Shown here piece by piece: positions 44,901-59,795 of a stretch of 64,000 nucleotides of DNA. Position numbers and translations under genes: made by a program. The first letter of the stretch is position 1. Each line of letters begins with the position of its first letter. The stretch is taken from the NCBI GenBank assembly GCA_002964805.2, contig PUDQ02000033.1:496001-560000 (forward strand), given 5' to 3'. This stretch comes from Trametes villosa. Taxonomy: Eukaryota > Basidiomycota > Agaricomycetes > Polyporales > Polyporaceae. The notes beneath the pieces are model-generated. The model was not told the origin of the DNA and did not search any database. It was given only the letters and a program-made list of their open reading frames with translations.

Positions 44901-46442
44901 TCTTCGTTGGCGAAGCTTCCTCCAAACGAACCTCAGGAGTCGCATCCAGACGTTCGTCAGACGTGTCGAGACGGATCTCGGGGGTATCGCTAGGCGAATG
45001 TGAAGGCTCCCCAGAATCCCAAGAGCGGAGAACCTTCAGGCGAGCCTCCACGTTACCCGCACTGGGTATGGTAATTTCCTTCGGCGCAGTGTCGTCAAAT
45101 GGGCATTGAGCGCATGGCTCAGGCCCCTCTTCAAGTGACGCCAGGAGACTCCGCGGTACCGTTGACAACTCGTTCGAGACGTCCATGATAGCCTGGTCTG
45201 TCGGGGAGAGCGGTTCGGTCGGGTCCGGAAGAGATGCGAGTGGCTCTAATAAGCGGCGGACAAGGTCCTGGCATACAGTTCCGTCTTTAGTCCACGCGCT
45301 CTGCAGATACACGGGACCACATACATAGTAGTTGTCTCTCTGCGTGCGAGACTCCTTGCGCCAAGTGGACTTGTCCACAGGCAAGGTGCCAAGGAACAAT
45401 CTACGCTATCATGAGCACAGATACAACCAGCAGCTACAGGACGACTCACTTCCAAACGCGGGGACGCAACCAAGGAGGATGAGACGGAAGACCTAACATT
45501 GGTTCAGAAAGGTAAGATGGGTAAAGGCAGTATGCTGCTTACCATGGGAGCATAATGAACGGAGGCGGGCGAGTTCGACGGTCCCCACAATCTCAGGGTC
45601 CAGTATGGACGAAAGGGCATTTACCCTGTCGAAGGGACTGTCAGCGAGATATTGATGCAGAGGGGCGTATACACCTACTTCTGTTGCGGTGATAGATCGG
45701 GGAGCCAGTGAACGTTGAATGACCGTGCTACATTGTAAAGGTACATATCAAGCTCCGTAGCTGAAGGCGGGGGCGCAGCCACCGCGCGTAGAACCTACTC
45801 CTCCTTTCAGACGCGCTCTTCTGAGCTCACAATGAGGGTGCTCACCTTGGAAGACACGTAGTTGTCACGGTTCTCCAACGCAGAACGCACAAAGTCAGGG
45901 CTGAGCGCGTGCAAGAGGAACTCCCGGACTTGGTGGAGGTCTGCGCAGCACGAGGGTGGTAAGCAAGCGAACGGCCTCGCAGTATGCATGCGCTACGACC
46001 TTTCGACTCGATCTTCGGTCCAGCATAGATAATACTTGAGGCGGCTTCGATTACAATGGGACTGGGCATGTCACTGCACACCCGTTAGCGGCGTACCGAC
46101 TGCGGACGGTAACTCCGCGCACCTTCGTTCGAGTTCATTCAAGTGTCCAAGGATTACCCCAAGGTGCATCTCCAGCATCTGCATGAGATTGCCCTTGACG
46201 TCCTCCCGCATCTGCTTCTGCGCCTTCGCGCGTGCCAATGCTATGTTCCCCTGCTGCAGGAGCGTCGCGATGTCCCGTTGGGTGATCTGCGCCTGCGACT
46301 CCATGCGGTCTTGCAGCTGGCCGAGCCTCTGCGCAGTGAGCCGCAGCTGGGCCTAGCGCGACGCGTTCAACCCCCTCCGTCGAGCATGCTATACACAGCC
46401 ATGACGCACCTTCACCCGTCCGGCCTCCCACTGAGCAGTCAT
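41958..46442 (-). CDS. IST1: IST1-domain protein, apparently spliced to a TBC-domain protein
   Basis: The N-terminal part is a complete IST1, regulator of the Vps4 ATPase in ESCRT-III disassembly. It has MTAQWEAGRVK, then AQLRLTAQRLGQLQDRMESQ, AQITQRDIATLLQQGNIALA, IVIEAASSIIYAGP, ALSPDFVRSALENRDNYVSS and LDMYLYNVARSFNVHWLP. A 53-nt intron (45626-45678) would join it in frame to a TBC (Rab-GAP) domain most like TBC1D13: ELARLRSLCSHGLP, PRVWKLFLGTLPVDKSTW, EADTFWVFESMV and RWLIPLLTHTLPLSAVLMVW. Then come a hydrophobic-helix end and a 700-residue Ser/Pro-rich tail with RK-[IV]-ST repeats and a final YGELLSAYESEDAA. If the intron is retained, TAG at 45675-45677 ends IST1. I found no ATG for a separate TBC gene. 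Confidence 0.7.
43590..43680 (-). repeat. Pro-Ser-Leu codon repeat in the TBC tail
   Basis: Imperfect tandem 12- and 15-base units encode a PSPSPSPVPSPLPSPLPSPL tract. It is low-complexity coding sequence, probably an unstructured linker. Confidence 0.7.
45626..45678 (-). other. Junction intron between IST1 and TBC parts
   Basis: The donor is AA|GTAGGT and the acceptor TCGACAG. The first four intron bases complete an in-frame stop for IST1, so retention terminates the short protein while removal continues into the TBC exons. Confidence 0.55.
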
Positions 46443-46866
46443 AATGGCGCCTAACCGAGCCGGAAATCACGGAGGTATTGTCTTCTGAATTGACGAGGGC
46501 GCGCAGCAATAGTACAGCAGTTGTCGTTCGCGCAAGCAGGCGGGGCGTCAGGGCATGAGAGGAGGCGTTCGAGAGCGAAGCAGCGTTCGGAAAGCGAAGG
46601 CCAGCAGAAAGAATCCGGGAGGCGCACGTGGCGCCGCCGGCGGGACGACTGTGCATAAATAATGCGTTGGCGCCCGTCGGCCTTCCCCCTGGCCAGGCGC
46701 ACAGCGGGCGAAGCATCGCCGTCTGTTGATGGCTTGTCATATCCACATCTACCTCGTGCAATCTATCTTCGTCCTGGGCAGTTCATCAACAGCGTGGCGA
46801 CTCAGAAAAACAGCAGGTCTATGCGATACAACTAATATACTACATGCAGGGGATACAGATATGTCG
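46443..46866. other. IST1-TBC promoter region
   Basis: Between the IST1 start codon and the stop of the upstream minus-strand membrane protein gene. No gene recognised. Confidence 0.5.
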
Positions 46867-47956
46867 TCAGTACGTCAGGGGTGCAGGTTTCGATAGTCTT
46901 CCTGAAGACCGTGGAGAGGAATATGCGGAATCACTGTGCTCGTACGCCAGATACGAGGGGGCGCCGCGCTGTGGCGGTGCCTGTGAAGAGGATGCTACGG
47001 GTGTCGCGGGGGGTGGCAGCCAGGATGGGCGCGACGTCTGGCTGACGGGGATGGATGTTCGGTAATTGGGAGCGCGCATTGGTGTCACAGGCGCAACGGA
47101 GGGACGCCTCGTCGACGGCCTTCGCGAGGGAAGCATCATGGGTAGGTCCGACAGTCGCTTCTCTGGGTCGTCCGATGGCGGATGATCCTTTCGCCAGTAG
47201 TACATAACGGCGAGGAAGGCCGAATACCAGACGACTAGCAACGAGCTGATCAGCATAGCACTCCGGGGTATTGGACGACCGGTGAACATACGCATGGCTG
47301 GAATGACCCAGCTGCAAATCAGTATCGCTAGGTTGAGGGACTGACACTGCTTGAATGCTGCAAGTGGAACAATTATTGACTTAAGCATTGGCGAACGCCA
47401 CGCTGAACTGGGTATGACGTACTTTCGGCTGGGCACTTGAAAGTCGGATTCCAAGCCGTGAAGAGGGCGGCAGTACCTGGTCAACAAGGGTCAGCTCTAT
47501 ATGCCTCATGGGCGGGTAGCATCGCATACCGAAATGCGCCAGCAGGAGAAACATGAGGCGGGCAGCGTCTAGCCACGGTCGGAATTGTACGATAAGTCTT
47601 GAACGAGTGGTCAGTCGCGCCGCATCCGGCCCTAGCTTGATAAACTCACAAGGCTGGTAGCAGGATTGCTGTGAGTGCGTTGATGAAGATCAGCACCCCC
47701 ACAAAGTTTCCTGAGGGATATAGAGTCAGCACCTCACGTTAGCCACAAGTAAGACTTTCGCGTACTTTGGGATGGATCTGACTTGTCGTACAGCAGAAAC
47801 ACCTCCACGGACAGCAATATCGTCCACAGCAGGCTCACGAGCATCATAACACCTTCCGCCACGCGTCAGCGTCGCCCTCCGCACACCAGCACTCAGAAAG
47901 CAGGACATACCAAACGCGATCGCCCGGGTTCTGAAGAACGCCCTTCCAAGCTCCAT
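46867..47956 (-). CDS. Fungal five-TM membrane protein, function unknown
   Basis: Six exons join cleanly. ATG 47956 begins MELGRAFFRTRAIAFG. The likely membrane spans are VMMLVSLLWTILLSVEVFLL, NFVGVLIFINALTAILLPAL, LDAARLMFLLLAHFGTAALF, SLNLAILICSWVIPAM and AMLISSLLVVWYSAFLAVMY. A cytosolic-looking tail of about 100 residues is rich in Pro, Ser and Arg and ends PAPLTY with a stop. I do not recognise the family. The chained short spans without catalytic residues suggest a structural, sensing or trafficking membrane protein. The introns are short and phase-consistent, which is the main evidence that the model is right. Confidence 0.75.
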
Positions 47957-49297
47957 AATGTCATGCAGTTCCGTGAGTTCGTGTAGAGAAAGGCGCTAGT
48001 AGGGACAGGCAGGAGTGCACAAGGCCAACGTTCGCGTCCGTGCTGCGAGCAGGGCTAAAGAAGGGAGGGGCAGTCCGGCAGGAGACCGTCAAGACCGCAG
48101 ACCCGCTCGGTCGACCAGATGTCAAGTATCAGGAATCGAGAACCGCTCGCAGAGCACGGAGGGGGCGCCGGGACCCGCAGCGGAGGAGGGGAACTTGAAG
48201 GGGAATGGAGGGGAGGCAACCACAAAAGCCCCGCTGCATTCCCCGCGGTCTCAACGCACACGACGGCTGCAGTCCACGGCCTGTACAAAGCGCGCACCAT
48301 TCATCGCGAACTCAGAACAAAGGGAGCGAGTGCCAATCAGGCATCCCCGGCGCCTACCATTCACTGCACTTGCCTTATTGTGCTCACGTGCCTGACAGCG
48401 CTCCATGGGACCCTAACCTCAGTGTACGGTCTGCTCCAGCCTTGTGAAGTTCGCAAGAAGGAAAGGAGAGGGCCTGCGATAGCGGACTGCATGTTGTGTA
48501 GCGGTACGAAGTGCGAGCAATCGAGGGAACGAGTGTTTGAGATGATGGAGACGGGCAGAGAGACATGGTGGATGCGTGTAACGGCATTGGTGTGACGCCA
48601 TACATGCAAACCGCCATTGGCTGCCAGTCCGCGGGCACTATGCGAACCCGCTAACCAATCATCCGCCTCGCTCTGACGCTCTGACGGCTCGATAATTGAG
48701 ACGACACATGAACACCACGGACGTCATCTCGCAGTCGATTATTTTCAATAGGGGGAGACCTAATGCTACGCTAATGGCTCTGTATGTATGTACGTAGTGA
48801 TACAACGTGGACGGGGCGCACTGTCGGATGTGGTGGGAAGAGAGCTCGGAGAATACGATGCGCAGGCGGGGGAGGACCGGTATGTAGGGTGGCAGCGGTG
48901 GGGATAGTGCTGCATGGAGCGCACGGCCGCGCTCGATAAGTTACCAATAGAAGGGCACCGGCGGTCTGCTGACCGACGGGGACGGGCACGAACGCGGGCT
49001 CGCGTCCCGCGCCGTGCGCAGGGACGCGCGACGTGGAAAACCGCTCGAAGCACGGATGACGTCGGGCGAACGCCGCGACGCACGCGAACAGCGCGGGCCA
49101 CGCCGCCGCCGCGGGCGTGGTGGGAGCCCTGCTATATCCGCTGCTTCGAGCCGTCCACAGTGGCACCGCTCGGCGGGCCGCACTACGCGCAGTGCAGCGG
49201 CCGACCCGTCCGCGGAGGAAGGGCGCGTCCAAGCTCGGCGGGGCGGCGTGCGCGCCGCCTCCGCAGTGAACCATCCGCACGTGGGGCGCGGGGGGTC
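47957..49297. other. Intergenic, no gene seen
   Basis: 1.3 kb separating two minus-strand genes. Carries the promoter of the membrane protein gene. No conserved frame or RNA gene recognised. Confidence 0.45.
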
Positions 49298-52200
49298 TCA
49301 GCTGTTCGGGCTTGGCGGCGGGGGGCGCGAAAACGTGGTGGCGCTCTTCCCGATGCGGTGGGGGATCGGGGTCGCAGCCAACGGCGTCGGGCGGATCGGT
49401 GCTGCTCCGGGGCCAATAGCGCCGGCAGCGACCGCCGCGGCGAACGCGCGCACCTCGTGGGACTCGTCGTGCATGAGATCGCGCGCGAGCGCGGCGGCCT
49501 TTGCCGCAATGTCGCTATCATCGCGGCTGAACTTGTCTGCAGGGCGGACGGGCCAATCAGAACGGGCCGACGCGGACGATGACGAGAGCAGCATGGATAG
49601 AACGCTGATGCACGCACCGGAAATCAGCCCGAGCAGTCGCGCGACGCGTATGCGCACGTCCACGATTGGGTCCCGGCCGAGTTGTGAGAGCGTCGACCAG
49701 AACGTCGCGCTCCGCACCGCTACGTCGGCCTCGTCCGCGGCGAGCATCTCCTGTATGCACATCACGTACGTCGTCCGTTTGCGGAACGTCCCCGACGCAG
49801 CGAACGCCTGGATGTCGGCTCGCAGCTCTTCAAGCGACGTCGGCCGTGCCTTCCACTCCCGCACAAACGCAGGAATCTGAAAAAAAGCATGACGTCAGAT
49901 TTAGCGGCGAAATCCTGGGACGGAGTCCGTCTCAACTCACCGCTGCGACTGCGGCTTCTCTGACGGCCGCCACGCGGTCGTCCAAAGCGTTGACCAGCAG
50001 CCTTCTTAACACCTCGCCGTCGACACCCTCGACCTCGACGAGTCCTCCCAACGTCTTCACTGCCCTCTCCCTCTCCCTCCAAGACGAGAGCTTCCCGTTC
50101 AAAAGCGCGTCTTCTAGATCTTTGATCACCTCCGTGCGCTCCGGTAGCCCGATCGCGCGGACAAAGGTCTGTATCGCGTCCAACGCCCTCAGACGCACCT
50201 CGCTCTCTTCCGAGCCGAGACTTGACCTCCAGACGTCCATGAGATCTGCCCGTGCGTGTTCCTCGCCGACAATCTTCGCCATCTCGCCTAGGGAAGCCGC
50301 GAGCGTACGTCGTATCTTGAATGCAGGGCTCTGCGCCAGCGTGTGGTATAATGGTTGTAGTTCGGGCCATCGAGTGCGTCCGAGCGTGAGCGCTACCGCG
50401 GGGTAATTGAAAGCGCAGACTAGTGGTCGTTGAGGGTCGTCATAAATATCGTGGCTGGCACCGGCGTCGGTCCCGTAGTCGCTCCATGCAGAACTGGTCG
50501 CTGGGGCGGATGTCGCTGATGGCGGCTGGGAGGTGCGGGTTTCTGGCGATTGGGACCGTTCCCTGGCCCCCGTTGACCCCTCGCCTGTGCCACCACCCCC
50601 GCCCGGGTCTTCCGTTTCTCGGATGCCGAGGAAAAGCTTCAGCAGCTCGTCTGGAGGCCCATCCGCGTCCTCGGCAAAGGTGTACATGACCTCTCCAAGC
50701 GCCTCCAGAACCGCAGAACGGACCGTCGGTTCCTCATCTTGCGAGAGCGGCAGGATGACCTCCAGCGCGAGCCTCCGGCGGTGCGCCGGTGCTAGCCGCG
50801 AGAGGATAGCGGGCAGGGCGAAGAGAACCGAGTGCCGAACATGCCACGTCTGGTCGTGACACAGGCTCTCGAACAATGGAAGCTATATCCCCGCCGGACA
50901 CGTCAGAAAGGCCCCAGCAAGCATCGAGCCTGGCCGGTAATAGCTCACCAGAGACGACGTCACCACCTCGACGGGGACCACCTTCGCGAGCGCGCCGACG
51001 GCGAAGGACGCTTCCCGCCGCACCCAGTAGATCGGGTCCCTCCCGACACGCTCGACCTCAGCCACAAACGCGGCCTTCGCCTCCTCTCCGATCGAGCCTG
51101 CATCGCGTATGAGTCTACGCACGCTCAACCCCCGAATAATCATAGCTCACCGCTCGCTGTGACGGCAGCCATGAGACTCATGCTGCTCAGCCGGCCGACA
51201 GCCGCCTCCTCATTTACCTCGCTCCCGTCATCCTGCTGCTCCTCCAACGCCGCCAGGCTCCTCGCCGCCGAGCCAGGGCTGAGCCATCCCGTTGTTGGCC
51301 TTGCGGCGGACTCCGCTATCGCAGTGTCTGACGGGGCCTGTACCTGAAGCAGTGGCAAGCCCGCGACCGGGAGCGCCTCGACAGAGACAGGGACGGGGGC
51401 GGCGACGGGCGGCGGCGGTGGCGGCGGCACCTCGAACGGCGGTGTCGTGGGAAGCGCCGTGTGCCGAGCGAGCGGGTTCGTCGGCAGCCACTCCTCCGGC
51501 GCCGGCACAGCGCTCGCGTCGTCGTCCACCTCCATCGGCACCGAATACTCGTCCGCTTTGGGTATCTCACCGAGTTCGAAGCTTGGAGCATCTGCCGCGC
51601 CAAACTCGGCCTGGTCTGAGTACCCGCCGGACGAACAGGAAGTTAGAGACGTAAGCGAAGGTGTTGACGAGCAGGAGTTACCGGGCGAGTCCGAGATGGA
51701 GGATCCAGAGGAGGCGGGCGGTGAGGGCGAGGGCACAGGCGAAGGTGCAATGACGTCTGTAGGTGCAGAGTCCTCGGCTGGAGGCGGGGCAAGGGGCGAT
51801 GGCGTTGCAGACGTTGTTGCGAGCGATTCAGCGGCTAGGCCAAGCAACGACGTCGTGGGGAAGTACGAATCTGTGCTTGCGATCGAAGCGTCCGCCTGGG
51901 GCGTCGGAACGGCGGTCGACACGCCAGAGCCAGGGTTGGGCTCGTACGCGTCCTCCTGCTGGTCCGCCCTGCCGTCATCCATGTCCAGACGGCCCATGCC
52001 GATGACGACTTGGTAGACGAGCTCGTGTTCGAACAGCCGCCGTTCATTCCGGTGAAACAGCCCCACATCCGCATGCTCAGCCGCGTCCTGTTCTTCCGCC
52101 GCCTGTGACGGGGTCGGACTGCTCTGCCGCAGCGGCCCCTGGCTGTCAACCAACATGTCGGTCGAGGACCCGGGGCGAGACGCCAGCTCGTCGTCCTCCC

Positions 52201-53773
52201 GCTGGTCGGCCCGTCGTAGTCGCCGCAGCAACTCCACGACGGCATACCGTGCGGAACCACCGACCATACCGTTGGGACTGAGAAGCAGGGTCCCGAGCAG
52301 GGGCGTGAACGCCTGGACCGAAATGGCTGTCGGCGCATCGCCGCCCTGGCCGGAGCTCAGGCTGGCGATGTCCGAAGCCAGGGCGGCTTCCTGCTCATGG
52401 AAGAGCTCGTCAGGACGCGGAGTCGGCGGACGCGGAAGAGACGACTCGCGCTCTGTGCTAAGCGGCTGGGTCGGAGGCGACGTCGATGCGGGCGGAGAGG
52501 GCGATGGAGGAGCAGCGTCATCTTCGACGAGCCTGCAGTGCGTGACAAACCACCAGATGATGGGTACGAGCTCGGCAGCGAGCGCCTCCTTGACGGCTTC
52601 GTCTGCAAAGTTCGGAATGTCACCGAAACGCGCAGGCAATGCGGTGAAGAAACCCGCGGAGTTGCGTAGGGTGAGAATGGGCGGCACGTTTACGTGTTTG
52701 GTCAGTGCAGTGATTGGGAGGAGAGACATACACATCAGGCGCCAATGGCGAGCGTCGAAACAAATTGCATGTGAGCGCCATCGGACCAACAATGAGGCAG
52801 CAGAAACGGGGCACGCACCATCATCAGTCGCGAGGATGTTCAACAGCGGGAGGACATAGTCGACCGCCTCACTCGGAGTGATCTGTTCGATTTGCTCCTG
52901 GCTGGGAAGGTCACTAGTGGCGTTCTCAGCGCCCAACAAGTACGTCGGGAGCGCGTGGGCAATGAAGACTCTGTGGAAGCCGGCTCTGCTGCGGGAGAAG
53001 AGGTAAATTTTCTCCAGTGCGCTGTAGCCCTCTGTATCGAGGTCCGTGAAGTCGATATTGAGGTCAGATGTGGGCGCCAGTACGTCTAGCGGCGGAGCCG
53101 TAGGGTCGGACGGATCGCCCGCAGTTGTCTGGTCCGTATTCGATGCAACAGTGTTCGCGACAGGGTCATTGGCGGGCGGTGGGAGGAGCGGCGGAGAGGG
53201 CGTGGATGTTGACGCGCTCAGGTTGGGCGGAGGGATGGCGATACGCAAACCAGAGGGAGCGCTCCCGGCGCCCGTCGAATTTGCGGACGAGATGTGCTCA
53301 CCGGTTGGGCTCGCCCTCGCCGGCGCGTTCTCCACATAGCGTAGCGACAGTGGGGGAGGGGGAGAGGTCTGCCTCTCGGGAGAGTGGGCGCCTAGGGTGT
53401 GCAGCGCATGCAGGTCGAACGGGTTGCTCGCGCCGCGATCACGCGGGGACAAGCAGTCTAGCGGGCCCGAGCGCTGTTCTACCGGGGACGTTCTAACCTG
53501 GAGCGGGGAGAGGCTTGCGCGAGAGATGGGCGCGAAGCGGCCAAGCACCGGCTGTGGGGAGAGGATGCCGATACCAACGGCATGGGGGGTGTACGACTGG
53601 ACCTCGAGCGGCGGGGAGGCGATAACGGAGTGCTTCGGGCTCGATGGCGGGGACGGGTCGGGGTAGTCCTCGTCTGGGGGGTGGAGGAGGGGCGTGGACG
53701 GGTCGTCGTGATCCGGGGATGGTGGGCGGGAGTCGTCGGTGAAAGTAGAGGCAGGAGAATATTGGGAGGACAT
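49298..53773 (-). CDS. HEAT-repeat protein resembling PP4 regulatory subunit 1
   Basis: Likely scaffold for a PP4/PP2A-class phosphatase. The N-terminal 200 residues are Ser/Pro-rich and unstructured. Helical repeats then begin (YSALEKIYLFSRSRAGFHRV, then EAVDYVLPLLN and EAVKEALAAELVPIIWWFVT). A second long Ser/Pro/Asp-rich insert follows. The C-terminal half has clear HEAT units: SIGEEAKAAFVAEVERVGRD, DQTWHVRHSVLFALPAILSR, LPLSQDEEPTVRSAVLEALG, PAFKIRRTLAASLGEMAKIV and DPIVDVRIRVARLLGLIS. These resemble PPP4R1. ATG 53773 (MSSQYSPASTF) is preferred to 53812, which would add 13 hydrophobic residues. Four introns or more are inferred, including one of about 200 nt near 52620-52830. The product is roughly 1,350 residues. 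Assignment to PP4 is by resemblance only. Confidence 0.7.
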
Positions 53774-54785
53774 GAACTGGCCGGGGAATATTAGCGAGAG
53801 GATGATTCCCATGTAATTACTGGAAAAGAGCGGGTGAGAGGGCGGGACGGCGGGGCGCGTCGGGGGGACGCACAGTACGGGTAGGGGGAGGGGGGCGGAG
53901 GGGAGGGAGAGACGGGCCTGGGAAGAGCCGGGGGGAGGGAAGAGAGGACAGGGCCGAGCACGAGGAAACGGGCGGCAGCGGGAGGGCAGGCGGGGGGGAT
54001 ATGACGCAAGAGAGGCAGCAGGAGGGCAGCGAGGCAGGCGAGGGGCGGGCTGGAGGCGGTGGATGCAGCATACAGAGCAGACACACCGGCAGCGTTACAG
54101 GGCGTGCGGTCGGCAGCGCGGACAGAGTGCAACAGGCAGAACAGGCTGTCCGGTCCAGCGGGTGGGGGGCCGGGGCATGCGCAGGGCGGTCGCCTGGGCG
54201 GACGGGGCGTGTGGACTGGCACGCACGCTCTCTCGCGCTTCCTCTTCCGGCTCCGCGTTCTCTGCTCCTTGCTTCTCGCTGCGTCAGACTCTGGCGGGGC
54301 GCGCTCGCGGACTGCGCACGGCGGGGGCGGCGGCGGGGGAGTGCTCTGGCCGGGGGCGGCGGGGCGGGCGGGATGGAACGGGGGAAGGGAGAGTGACAGG
54401 AAAGGGAAGGAGGAGGGCGGCAGCTGGGCAGCGGACGGAGGCAGAGAGGACTGGAGGCAGAGCAGAGGCAGACGGGGACTCGGACGGCGCGGGCAGAGGC
54501 TTGTGGTGCTCTATGAAAATGATGCGGAACGATCCTTCTCAACATCCTTTCATTCATCTTCCCCATGATGTCATCCCTCCCTCTTTCGGCCCCCCAGGCC
54601 CAGGCTCGCGCTCAGGAACAGCACGTCATTTCCCACGCTCTCTATTCTACACGCCCGGCGTCATCGTCCCCGGCATACAACTGTAACAACTGCCGCCGCC
54701 GTATCCTGGTAATCGTCTCCTTGTCCTCCTCCACTAGTACATATACACATCCCCGTCCGCAACCGTTGCCTTCGCGTCCGCCCGC
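53774..54785. other. GC- and G-rich upstream region
   Basis: Plus-strand G-rich, minus-strand CT-rich between 53830 and 54500, directly upstream of the HEAT-repeat gene. This fits a long CT-rich 5' leader or promoter of that minus-strand gene. Long open frames here are a result of base composition. Confidence 0.45.
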
Positions 54786-57063
<2,278 letters not shown>

Positions 57064-58171
57064 GGTGGACGCGTCTGCGCGGAGGTGGTCAGCGATCTGC
57101 TTCAGGCGGCGCGCCATGGTCGCGACGGTGGGCTCGGAGGCGAGTTCGGAGTCGTGTGCTGCTTGCATCCGGCCACGGCGTGCGGGGTATAAGACAGACG
57201 GGCTCACCTGCGGGACCCAGTGCGGGGAAGGCGATCGCTGAGTGCTGTTACCGACACACGTGAAAAACGGTTGTTCCGAGATGGGCCTGCGCGCCGGCGG
57301 TAAGCACACGGAGGGAACACGACGGAAACGGGCGAGGGGGGTGCACTGACGCGTCGACTGTGGGCCTCGCGGTGTGCAAGCAAGAGGCGTGCTGGAGGCT
57401 GCGTTGGAGAGGGGTGCGGGCGAAATCGATTGCAGGGATTATGGGGAGATCTGACTCGGAGGCGCGACCCGGGTTGCTTATAGGGCGGTCCGGTGGGAGC
57501 ACGATTAGGCATCTGGCCTGCCGTCTATGGCTGCGGGCATACGCCCAGAGGCTCCATCCGCTCAAAGTCCGGTGACCCGCTGGGCAATGGTACCATGGCA
57601 GTTACGCGTATTTACGAACGATCGCGTTGTCAGAGGTCAGAAGGAGAGCGTAGAGCAGTCTGGACAGGCGTAGGCGGCACCGCCTGACAGTTGCCTCCCC
57701 GCGCGCACAGGGCGCGGAGGAGCGCCGGACGCCGCAGGCGGAGCCAATCGCGCGCGGAGCGCCGTCTATTGGCCAATGCAGCCTCACTTGCTTGTCAGAA
57801 TGACTCTTGCGCACTCCTTCGCTCGCTCACGAGCACGTCAATGTGTGTCAAAGCATCTACATTTATAATACCCGGTGCGAGAGATATGAAAACACGATAG
57901 ACACCGATGTAGCCGTATGCGACTGGGAAGGGGGAAAGGGGAGGCACATCGGGAGTTACGGTAGGGGGGAGGTTACTATGTGGTATAGAATGCGTCCGTG
58001 AATGTCGTGATAGCGCCGATATACAGAGTCATGAACATGAGACGGAGATGGAGGTGCGAGAGAGGCGATGGCCTGGCCTGCGGGCCCTGCAACCCTGTGT
58101 TGAGGACGGCGCTGAGACGAGGGTGGATATGTAGGTGGGATTGCCGTGGGGGTGGGGAGAGGGAGGGCAGG
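57064..58171. other. Aspartate aminotransferase upstream region
   Basis: Contains the promoter of the aminotransferase gene. A TGACTCG (57452-57458) is one base off the general amino acid control element. No gene seen. Confidence 0.45.
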
Positions 58172-58457
58172 TCATGCCATCGCCATCTTGGACGCAACAG
58201 TCCGCTCGGCCTCCAGCTTCGCCTTGTTCTTCTCAAACGCCTGCTGTCGGCAGCTCTCAAGGTTCTGGCACTCGTGGTGCTCCGGCATGCGGTGCTGGAT
58301 GCCACTGTCAGCCACACTTGACATGATACAAAGAGAGGAGCGGACGTACTGTGCTGCAGAACTCGAGGCGACAGTGGGGGCACTGGCCCACAAGGCGGAG
58401 GACAGCCTGGTTGCAGCGGGGCTCGGACTGGAGCTGGCAGCGCTTCTTGGCGGGCAT
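58172..58457 (-). CDS. Small AN1-type zinc finger protein, about 76 residues
   Basis: The AN1 finger covers most of the protein: Cys at about residues 7 and 15, CPHC, FCST and then, after a 50-nt intron, HRMPEHHEC. The C-terminal helix is basic and Gln/Lys-rich (RQQAFEKNKAKLEAERTVAS). AN1 proteins of this compact type act in ubiquitin/proteasome stress responses, but the single finger does not tell which. ATG 58457 is the first codon and the frame ends at 58172. The finger is completed only by splicing, which supports the intron. Confidence 0.85.
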
Positions 58458-59795
58458 GTTGGCTTAAGGTCGTGTGAGAGGAGATAGAAGACGTCTGGGG
58501 AAGCAAGCGGCGGTCAGACACGACGTTAGGGACGGACGGAGCGGAGAGACCAGACGTACGGGAGGGGAGGGATGTGCGCGGTGGGTGGTGTAGAGAGGTA
58601 GGAGGGGGCGGTGGCCCGCAAGGGGAGGACTTATATATCGAGCAAGGGGAGGGACGCGTCAGCTCAAGAGAGATGTGGATCTGAGATCGCACGTGGCGGC
58701 GTGGCGTTGCACGAGATTACAAAGATCGCGCTGCCCGATTCGCCTCCGAAGGCGAATATCCGCATTCCTCGGCTCAGCGCCGTCCCCCTTTCTGCAATTT
58801 TGCTGTCTCCCTGGATCTCCCGGCTCCAGCTGCCCCGCGCCTTGTCTGCGCCCGACGATCCTCTCGCGAAAGCATGACCAACCCGGCCCAGTGACTCGCA
58901 GCGGCGCCCTTGATTCGTCGTCGCAGCGCTTTCTTCCTCCATCGCGACGGAAGACGCTCTGCCGACGCGGGTAAGCAATTGCGGCCGGGGCGGTGTGTGC
59001 TGGCAGGCCAGCACGCGGACCGAGGCCTGTGGGTGGCAGAGTGCCCTTTTCGGTGAGTTTTCTCGCTCCTCTAGGCCCGCTGGACAGCCCGACCCCGACC
59101 TCTCCGATGCTCTTGGACGCCCCGCCATCCGCTGACCTCCCCGCGCCCGCCCAATCCGCCCGTGCCGCCCCATCGGCGTTACATACCAGCGCCCCGCGCG
59201 CCCAGATAGCCTCCGACTTCCGACCCCGGTTGCATGCGATGCGCGAGGCGGTACTCGGAAGGGCGCACCGCGGGATTCGAGATGTACGGATCGTCCTGCT
59301 GACGTCTAACATACGTGCAGCTGCCCTCGGCCGCATGCCATTCGTTGCAGGCCTCTTCCACGCATCCCACACGCACCTTCCGTATAAAGCTACCCCGCCT
59401 GGAAAATGGTGGCTGTCTCGGACACACGTCGGCGTGTCAAGATGGAAAGGCAGATAGGACAGTAGGATGCCCCACGATAGGAGTATCTGGCATCAGCCTA
59501 GACCGAGCCACTTACACGCTGGGGACACGAGCTATCAATCCAGGTCCGCTACACGATGTGGAGAGGCAGATCCATTACCGAGAGCGCTAGCAGGCCAGGA
59601 GAAAAACAGGGCATTCATAGATAAGTAGGGTGCGAAGACCGGTGAAAGAGGGGAGCAGGACAAACACGTCTCTGCGTTCAATAGCAGCATGCGATGCGTG
59701 CTCCTCCTGTGTCATAAGCCCAGTCCGAATAGATGGAAAGTAGGTAAAATGTCCCAAGGGATATCGTAGGTATGGTACACGGGAGGGCGTCACGT
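58458..59795. other. Intergenic, no gene seen
   Basis: 1.3 kb between the AN1 gene start and the syntaxin stop. Overlapping open frames on both strands lack recognisable features. Confidence 0.45.
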
